From NCBI GenBank assembly GCA_023376005.1, contig CM042157.1:60053773-60117772 (forward strand): a stretch of 64,000 nt of DNA, read 5' to 3'. The stretch's first letter is position 1. Every line of letters starts with the position of its first letter. The translations under genes and the position numbers were made by a program. Below, one piece after another: positions 55,483 to 64,000 of the stretch. The notes under the pieces are model-generated. The model was not told the DNA's origin, did not search any database, and saw only the letters and a list, made by a program, of their open reading frames with translations. The stretch is from Doryteuthis pealeii (taxonomy: Eukaryota > Mollusca > Cephalopoda > Myopsida > Loliginidae).

Positions 55483-56089
55483 CATTTTTTAACATACTGT
55501 CAGATTCATATCCATTTTTTCTTACCTACATATTACCAAATCTATTTGGTCTATACTCTGTGATACAAATAAATCTAGAGCAACATGTTTTGTGTTATAA
55601 AGCAACAGATAAGTCCGAAAATAAATGGATTTTTTAATTTTCTATTTTATTTCAATATAAACCAAGAAATCCATCTTCTTGTTAATCTTACTTAATCCCA
55701 TTAATAGATTCTACTACTAACCTCCATTAGGCTTCTAAATACTAATCCAATTCAGTTAATACTGCTCTTTCACCTCCGACAATAAGATTACTCGATTGAC
55801 ATCATTATGGCTTAACAAGTTAAGTATGTCAATGAAATCTCCTAACCTTCACTCAGATTTTGCCACAAAGATTTCTTGGCCAAAACAATTAGAAATCTTA
55901 CATTGAAGCTCATTCATATTTGTAGTTAATTAGATAATTTCTCTTGTCTACTATTTTGGCCATGGACTTTGTGGTGGCCTTCTAGAAAGAAATGTAAGAT
56001 TTATTCAACTAGTGGCAACTAATGTCAAAGACAAATTTTACCACCACTTTTAATAAATCTGTTAGGTTCAGAACTAATGAAAATAGAGT

Positions 56090-56740
56090 TGTTCCCCTTG
56101 ATCAGTAGGGGGCAGATGGGAAACCGGAAGTGGGGTTTCCGCCATGACAGTTTTGGATTAGGGTTTGTACTATGTGGGCTAGTTAAGTCACTTTTAGGTT
56201 AAAAGCATTCTCTACCCTGTGTTAAATAAAACCTTGTTAATTTCCAACTCCCCTTGATCAGTAGGGGGTTGATGGGAACCCGGAAGTGGGGTTTCCACAA
56301 TGAGACTTTTGGATTAGGGTTCGTACTGAGTGGACGCAGCTCACAACATGTGTGAGCTAGTTAAGTCACTTTTAGGGTAAAAGCATTCTCTACCCTGTGT
56401 TAAATAAAACCTTGTTAATTTCCAACTCCCCTTGATCAGTAGGGGGTTGATGGGAACCCAGAAGTGGGGTTTCCGCCATGAAAATTTTGGATTAGGGTTC
56501 GTAATGTGTGATCTAGTTAAGTCACTTTTAGGGTAAAAGCATTCTCTACCCTGTGTTAAATAAAACCTTGTTAATTTCCAACTCCCCTTGATCAGTAGGG
56601 GGTTGATGGGAACCCGGAAGTGGGGTTTCCGCCATGACACTTTTGGATTAGGGTTCGTAATGTGTGATCTAGTTAAGTCACTTTTAGGGTAAAAGCATTC
56701 TCTACCTGTGTTAAATAAAACCTTGTTAATTTTCCAACAA
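56090..56740. repeat. 155-bp satellite (C copy)
   Basis: Cleanest copy; unit starts (GTTAAATAAA) near 56,221, 56,400, 56,554 and 56,710 show spacings of about 180, 154 and 156. Confidence 0.9.
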
Positions 56741-56859
56741 CCTGGTCTTGCACATTATCTTTCAGTGTTCTGTATTTTATCTGTATGTAAAAACAGAATA
56801 AAATCCAACTTCACCAGAAGGAGTTTGAAGAGTAGGTATTTACCCAAAGTGTTTACCCC

Positions 56860-57235
56860 GGGTAGGATGCAACACAAGGTCATAAGTACGGGGACATACA
56901 GTGAGGATTGATTTCGCTATTTAGTAGTAATGCATCTGCAAGACTAGCTTGCTAACCATTACACCACAACTGTTTGCCAGAGGTATGATGAGACACAAGG
57001 TTGCAAGTATGGAGCATTCAGTGAGGACCAATCTCGCTGTTCAGTCGTAATGGATCAGCGAAACTAGCTCGTTAACCATTACCCCACAACGGGATACCCT
57101 TTTTTACCCGACCGGTTTGTTACAGGTAGGATGCGATACAAGTTTGCAAGTATGGAGCATCCAGTGAAGACTGATCTCGCTATTCAGTAGTAATGCATCT
57201 GCAAGACTAGCTTGCTAACCATTATACCATAATGG
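56860..57235 (-). mobile_element. Three tandem S2 SINEs (C copy)
   Basis: Mirror of 41,028-41,440. It carries the sequence that copy A loses after 33,884. Confidence 0.85.
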
Positions 57236-58314
57236 GACACTCTTAAAAAGGCTGGAGAGTATATAACCAAAATATTTTTTAAAAAAGAAAGATTTTTAAA
57301 AGAAAAAAGAAACGACTAGAAAAATAATTAAATTAACTAAAAACATAAATAACAAGAACCTCGAAAAGTCTAAAAGGAAAAACTATGAATTCAAACCAAC
57401 TTTACTCCACTTGAAAATGAATGTGTTAAATCTAGCCAGGGTTGAGAGGTTTTAACCCTTTGCCTACCAAATTTCACCCACAGCTCTACCAAATTTTCTT
57501 GGTATTTTTTATCCATACAACGGGATATTGCAAAAGGATCAAGTACCAATTTCAGTGTTGGTTCATTCTGTGGAGAGAAGAGATTGATTCATGTTTTTCT
57601 CAAAAGTGTGAAGTGAAATGTAAGCAGCCTTGTCCAAGATTTGAACCTGGATTGCCGATTCCATTTCCTTATATGGTGAAAGTAATTTAGCCAGTTTGAA
57701 ACCTCTTTAAACTTACAGGAGCAGAGGAAATATAAATAACCCACAAATTGACAATGTTAAATGATATGCAGAAAAATATATTTCAAATTTATTTGATATA
57801 TGAGGAAATTCAGTTACAGCAGAACAATTAAACTTAATTGCTTACAAAAGAAGTTTGGCTTTAGCGTTAAATAACCCAACAAGGTCTGATATATCCTAAA
57901 ACCAACCAACCAACCAACCAGAAATAAAAAGAAATACAAGACAAAAATAAATAATTTCAATTCCTTACCTATTTAATGATCTGTAAATTCCATAATTCTT
58001 TTTTTGGAAGTGATATTAATGAAGAACACTCAGAAGTTCTTGCATTCAGCATTAAAAAATCTACACAAAAGCTTTATTCATAACTCTTTGAATGCTTCTT
58101 TTCTTAGACCAAAGCAGACCCACTTGCTTAGGCATTAAACACTTAAGAACATAGCCAGTGCAGATCTCTCCTTAAATTTAATTGATTTCCATTGCTAGCA
58201 AAATGGAACTGTAAATAGTTTCAGAAGTCTATTACATCCACATGGTCTGATCAAAAAGTAATTACTCAGAGTGCTGTCAAGTCGACTTTATAAACAATTT
58301 TTGCTTAAATATAA

Positions 58315-58760
58315 GTAAGTAAAGTCGTCGGGGTGGCCTAAAGTCGGTATCAGCCAAACAGCAAGGGAGTCTATCTACTTTTTGATAGTGCTAGACCAAG
58401 GAGAGTGTTTATGTGTTTGAGGTGGAGCACCACACCTACCTTCAGCTCCTTACTTTACCGCACACTCATACGCTGAGTTGGCAAGGGCCAGTATTGAAGT
58501 CGGACACTCTTATTCTTATTTTGCTTAGATATTTATTCATTGGCATTCCAGTCTCAGAGACTATAATATTGTTCTTGTGCCCCTGAAGTTACAGTGCCTC
58601 CTGTGACCGAAGTCCAATGTCTGAAAAACATTCTCAACGATAGATGTAGCATTTGAAGGCTGTTCCTGAAGATGTTGATGTGCCGGTGCTTTGTTGCTAC
58701 TCTTATCCGGAACCTTGTGATTCTTAGGCAGATGCTTTACCAACCGAGTTAAACTCCTTA
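58315..58760 (-). mobile_element. Split S1 SINE (C copy)
   Basis: Mirror of 39,500-39,945 with the same interrupting sequence at about 58,561-58,710. Confidence 0.6.
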
Positions 58761-58925
58761 GTAATGTAAAGTATTGAATTCTTATTTTTAGCCAGTATGA
58801 AGTTATAAAAAGTTGAACAAATGGGAAATTTAGTCGCTACAAATTATAAATGAGAATTTTTTTTCCTTCTTCAGAATTTCTTAGTCCTAAGTTAAAAGAG
58901 TGTCTTAAACACAAATAATTACGAT

Positions 58926-58956
<31 letters not shown>

Positions 58957-59019
58957 CTGGAATTTTGGAGAAAAAAATCTTCACTGAGTAAAAAAACTAA
59001 AATAGTAATCATTATAAAT

Positions 59020-59310
59020 CAAGTCATGTCGGCAGCATGAATCTTCATGACTCTTCCTCACCACCTGTCCCTAAGAATTTTCACTTTATCTTATCAGTGA
59101 AATAAGATTTCCATATAATCGATAATCTGTCTATAGAAGTTCATCTCTTTCTTATGCTTATATTGACATTGCTCTCTGTAGAGGAGATATTACTACCTAG
59201 GTATGTCAACTGGTTTACTAATTTGAGAGGCTTACCATCTCGTTTGTAACACATGAACTCTGTTTCATCAGAGTTTACATGGAGGCCAATGCCTCTTGCA
59301 GCTGTGATTC
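59020..59310 (-). pseudogene. Non-LTR RT relic (C copy)
   Basis: Mirror of 38,950-39,240, flanked by the poly-A/T tract at 59,338-59,450. Confidence 0.7.
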
Positions 59311-59984
59311 AGATTGTGTAAACTAATAAAGATATTGAAAGAAAAAAAAAAAAAGAAAAAAAAAAAAAAAAAAAAGAAAAAAAAGAAAAAAAGAAAAAGA
59401 GAAAAAAAGAAAAATGAAAAAAATAAAAATAAAAAATAAAAAAATAAACAAATTGTATCCAAGTTCTTTTTGTTTTATTTTTCAATGTCAGTAGAAAGTA
59501 AAGAAGTAAATAAACGTACGGTCCGCAAATTAAACAGGTAGACAAGATCGGAATGCAAATAATAGCTGGGCAGGTAACCACAAAAGGTAAGACATCAAAA
59601 AAACTAATTACGAATGCTTCACTACTTACAACGATGGGGGATGGGGATTACATTCCAATCAACCTATCATAAAGCGAAATATATCATAAGTCAAAAATAA
59701 CCCTATTTTAACCCAGGCTAGCCTAATGCCTTAACAACCTTTCAATTTAAAAGTTGTAATAGTAGAAACTTATCCTGTCATGTGGTTAGGTTGGATTTTA
59801 CGGCATGTCAAACCTTATTGGGTTATTTTATGCCGAAAGTATTGTTTTATTTATTTTGGATGGGTATTCAGAATTTCTTTTTAAACTCAATCGCTTTTTT
59901 TTGTCTTTTTTTTCCCTAAAACATTTTAAACTCATTTTTTATGAGACTAGGCCGACTAGTCCAGTGGGCAAAGCATACTAGACC

Positions 59985-60380
59985 GGTTGTGTTTAATTAA
60001 TAGTGTCTATCCCAGGGGGCTATCCCCCCAGGCAATACCTGCCCCCTCGATTTAAAGGGGCAGGGCTGGATTTATTGCCCAGCGCCTGAGGCGCCCCCCT
60101 CGAAGGGGAATGCCGAGGTGATCGACGCAATTTTTCTACCTACCACCCATGAGTCTCGGCTTGTGGGTGGGCCCACGTAAAATGGCCTTGTGCTGTATAG
60201 TGTACAAGTGGGGCACATGTAAATAACCCTAGGCCTACCATCTACTCATAGATGGCACCCTAACCGGGTCAGAGTGGACCTGGGAGTAATGGCAATAAAG
60301 GGGTACTCCACACTCCCTAGAGCTCCAAAATTGGAACCTCACCATTAGATGCAGTTTCATGAGGTTTAGTTGTGGGAGCA
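59985..60380 (+). repeat. S5 and S4 repeats (C copy)
   Basis: Mirrors of 38,095-38,285 and 37,880-38,030; readable here in S4 plus orientation (CAGAGTGGACCTGGGAGTAA). Confidence 0.7.
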
Positions 60381-60928
60381 CTACTCATATAGCGTCCTTT
60401 AGCCTGGCAGAGCCCATCCTTCTCCATGTCTACAACTGGTTTGAATTGTTTTCTTTCTTCTAGATTGGTCAACATATCAAGATTATATTAAGTTTATGAA
60501 GATGCTCATAGTGTAATGACTATCATCATAGGAAATGAACACTGTCAAAAATAATAAATTCCTGAACGCCAAATCTAAGTCTCACAACAGTCTCCTATTA
60601 CCTTCCACAAGTCAAACACTTTGTTAGTCGCTAAATGCTCCACTTACCCTTGAGCTTTTGATCATCGTATCCCACTACCAGAACTTGAGACTTACCATAT
60701 CTATGGTGACACCTCCTGCCTCCGCCTCATACATTTCAACACACCCCCCTCTCTACTCTCTTTCCACCTTTTCATCATATACATATAGCAGTCTCTTTTA
60801 AAACAAAAAAACTTCTCAAATCCAAGGAGGCGAAATATTAATTGAATGTAATTATTTGTGTTTCGTTATTCACTTTTTGTCAACTTTTCCTCACATTTTG
60901 TCATATGTTTTCCTAATCTGTTATTTCT

Positions 60929-60972
<44 letters not shown>

Positions 60973-61094
60973 ATTGTTGAGTCCATGTAGCTTTTTTGTT
61001 GGTATATCTGATGAGTCTAATTTTCAATGTATATATCTGTATATATATATATATTAGTTGTAGAAAGAAGATTTTCTGTCTACCACGGTTTCTA

Positions 61095-61145
61095 GTTCTC
61101 CTGAGGAAGGTGTACCTTGAACACCGAAACCGTGGCAGAGAGAAA
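61095..61145 (+). ncRNA. Hammerhead with altered stem III (C copy)
   Basis: Mirror of 37,114-37,161: stem I TTCTC/GAGAG, CTGAGGA at 61,101-61,107, stem II GGTGT/ACACC, GAA, ACCGTGG then C instead of U. Confidence 0.6.
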
Positions 61146-61287
61146 AACATTTTTCTACAACTATAAATGCTCTATATTTTATTAAATATATTGAGCCCTT
61201 TTGGATTAACTACTTATGCTACTACAATAAAAACATGGTAGTAACTTTGTGATGAATATATATGTCTATAATATATATTTATGTTAT

Positions 61288-61505
61288 AAAATTCGAAGGC
61301 AATACAATGCGTAAAAAATAAAGACAAAAAGATGTTTTATATGTCTAATCGATTTCAAAGCAAAGCTTTATCATCAGAGTTTAATTTCAGAAATTTCTGA
61401 AATTAAACTCTGATGATAAAGCTTTGCTTTGAAATCGATTAGACATATAAAACATCTTTTTGTCTTTATTTTTTACGCATTGTATTGCCTTCGAATTTTA
61501 TTATT
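61288..61505. repeat. Near-perfect palindrome (C copy)
   Basis: Mirror of 36,766-36,975; both hammerhead-like cores unchanged. Confidence 0.85.
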
Positions 61506-61872
61506 TTATAACATACTCAACAATGCTTCAAGCAAATTACCAATTACTTTTATATATTTATGTGTATTTAATGTGAAGCATGAGTAAAGTGTGAAATAAA
61601 TGAGAAATTGAGTTGGATGTTATGTGCGAAGTTTCATTTTATTTCATTCAATATTTTGAGAGAACGATCACTCGTTTACAAGGATTTTTTAGGCTGCAGT
61701 CTAAAAAAAAAATCCTTGTAAAATAGAGATCAAATCCAATCCAAAAAATATATATTATACACATATATAAATAACACATATATATAGAGAGATATAATAT
61801 ATACATTGAAAATTAGACTCATCTGATTATATATATAGATAGATATAATATATACATTGAAAATTAGACTCA

Positions 61873-61915
<43 letters not shown>

Positions 61916-62547
61916 TTAACTCACACAAATATAGATAGATATAATATATACATTGAAAATTAGACTCATCAGATAACACACACACATATATATAAAAGGA
62001 TATCATATCATATCCTTTTATCTATACTTATACCGTCGGATTCATTTCCTTTCTCTTAACTTATATATATATATATATATAAATAAAGGAGAGAGAGGGT
62101 GAGAAAAGAAAGAAAAAAAAGATATATAAAAGAAAGAATAAAGTATCAGACTAGAAACAGTGTCATTTGTCAACAGGAAATGCCCAGGTGATAAGACACT
62201 AAACCTGATACTGTCAATTCTTAATTCAAATCTTTCGTAGAGAAACGAAAACCTTCATAGCAACTACTTCAGTAGCCCAATTTTCATTTTAGACACATAC
62301 AAGTTCAAGTTGAACTCATTTAGCACAAACGTAATTTCCTGTCTAAGATAAAAAAAACAAAAATAACAAAAAAAAAACAAAACAAAAAAAACAAAGCTCA
62401 GTGAAACTGTCCTTGAAATAACACGTACAAATTTACCCAAGTGAGATTACATTTTGTTTTCACCATGCTAAGTAAATAGTAGGGTCTGTTAATTTTGTTG
62501 TCATATTACAAAATAAATTTACCCCCCACCCAAAAAAAAAAAAAAAA

Positions 62548-63305
62548 AATCAGGGAATTATCAGATCTTAATGAAATTTTCAGTGTTGATTTATCTATGA
62601 ATGAATATTATAAGCCATCAGTTATTTTATTTCAAAACTTTCTGATTTTTTTCAGGTCACATAACTTTGATTTTTGGGTCACAAATATAGAAGTGAAACT
62701 AATTACAGTATGAATGAAAAAAAAACAAACAAAAGATCAAAGGTGTGAATAGAAGGAAAAAAAGAAGAAGAGAGCAACTAGTAGAAAATAAGTACTGAAA
62801 ATCGAAAAATTAAATGCGAAAAAAAATTTTAAAAAATGAAAATTTAAAAAAATAATTTTTAGAGATTTTTTTTTACTTTTTTCGATAATTATATAATTGC
62901 ATATTATATTATAAATGAAAAATTTTTACATCAATATTTGTTCTGTTTAAAAGGATGGGGGTCTAAATTTTCGAATCGAGTTTTCTCCAAAAATTATTAT
63001 ATAACAAGAATAAAGTAAACTAGTTATTAAATAAGATTTGTTTTTAGAATCTAAAAATATGAAATTTGAAACTTAGAATTAAACAATTCATAATTTGAAT
63101 TAATTTTATCTATTAATTAGGTATATAAATTGTTTCCTCAATGCATGATATGGTAGGCAGAAATGCTAATATTTATTTTAAAGATTTTCATTTATTTCCA
63201 TTGAATCAGTTTGATTGAAACGATTCAGTAATTTAAATAGAAATGAATTTGTTGATTAATAAGTCAAAATTTTATTAAAATCAGATAATTCCCTGATTTT
63301 TGATA
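62548..63305. mobile_element. TIR-bounded element (C copy)
   Basis: Mirror of 34,953-35,705; left end AAATCAGGGAATTATCAGAT, right end CAGATAATTCCCTGATTTTT. Confidence 0.7.
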
Positions 63306-63774
63306 ATTGTTTTTCATCAATGACGGCCTTCCATACAAGGAGAGGTCACGTGACATTTTCTCCTGGGCAATTTTTGGTAAACAAAATTTTTAGTGCGCCT
63401 TTTTTTTCTCTGTGCGTTAAGACCAAAAAGAAAGATATTTCATTTTAAAGTTATTAATTCTTTTGAGTGTATTTAATGTTTTTTTTTTGTTATTGATTTC
63501 TAAGAAGAAACTATCATAAGCCTTAAAATACTAAATGATGTTTTTTTTTAGTACCTAAATACATAAAATAAGCGTCCATGTTTACAAAATATTTGAGCAA
63601 AAATAATGCTTTAATAAAGTTGATGATTTTACTTATGATACAAACACTCTAACACTGAATTATTAACTCCCACCCCCCATCAGACAAAATTTTTCTGAAA
63701 TTGATTTTTACACCACCCGGAGTGTGGTTTTTATTTTATTTTATTTTTATTTTTGCTAGTATTATATAATTCTG

Positions 63775-64000
63775 GAAGCATTGGACACGACAAAATGAAT
63801 TCAAATCCTAGACGAAACTGTTTGCATTTCACAAAGAGCTAATACTTTTGGGAAAGGTATAAATTCACCTATTATTCTTCCAGCAATGAGTAAATAGTAG
63901 GGCAGACTGGGCACTTTAACCTTGTTTAAACAATCAGTCTTGAAAGAAAAACTGAATTCAAACCTGTTAAATTCTGCTTAAGAAATTGACCTTGTGTCAC
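63775..64000 (+). mobile_element. S3 SINE, partial at window end
   Basis: Body AGAGCTAATACTTTTGGGAA, GAGTAAATAGTAGGGCAGAC and tail TTGACCTTGTGTCAC; truncated by the window edge. Confidence 0.7.

Larger units (their letters stand above)
49215..64000 (+). repeat. Arm C of the giant inverted duplication
   Basis: Matches copy A from 25,901 to 33,884 in order, then continues into sequence absent from the first contig, mirrored by arm B. It runs off the window. Indels are concentrated in the first 500 bases (49,215-49,700). Confidence 0.95.

Overview
The window looks like non-coding DNA from a metazoan, probably a lophotrochozoan and possibly a cephalopod mollusc. The taxon is an inference (about 50%) from AT-rich DNA crowded with (TA)n, (GA)n and (CA)n arrays, several tRNA-derived SINE families, a non-LTR reverse-transcriptase tail of a kind I associate with molluscs, and mariner relics. 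I found no intact host gene. The long open frames are translated microsatellites or transposon remnants, so this is best read as intergenic or intronic DNA.

Layout. Bases 1-25,660 are single copy: microsatellites, SINEs, hairpins, three mariner-type transposase relics, two reverse-transcriptase relics, a 5S rRNA-like fragment and minisatellites. Bases 25,663-33,884 (copy A) are repeated twice more. After a 100-N gap (33,901-34,000), the rest is one giant inverted duplication: arm B (about 34,250-48,987, reverse) and arm C (49,215-64,000, forward) flank a 227-bp unpaired spacer. B and C each contain copy A plus about 6.8 kb beyond it. The B/C junction lies at an 18-bp imperfect inverted repeat that copy A carries at 25,663-25,680 and 25,889-25,906, as expected for a fold-back template switch. 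The copies differ mainly by single-base indels, so an assembly or library origin must be excluded first. The simplest real locus joins 33,884 directly to about 57,178.

Most interesting biology. The window holds a cluster of type I hammerhead ribozyme motifs. Four have complete cores and paired stem I: 419-467 (+), 17,790-17,845 (-), 25,970-26,016 (-) with its twin 26,179-26,225 (+), and 27,670-27,713 (+). Several others are degenerate. Most have a very short self-complementary stem III, the form described in Penelope-like elements and retrozymes, which favours cleavage as dimers. Two or three lie just downstream of a tRNA-like box A/box B pair, an arrangement resembling the schistosome SINE-like hammerhead family. 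Several sit in long palindromes so that each strand carries its own ribozyme.

Repeat family labels used below: S1, tRNA-derived SINE with head TAGCTCAGTCGG; S2, tRNA-derived SINE with head GGTGTAATGGTTAGC; S3, tRNA-derived SINE with head TAATGGTTATCATCAT; S4, dispersed repeat with GCATATCAACC; S5, dispersed repeat with a GGGGCAGGGCT core.
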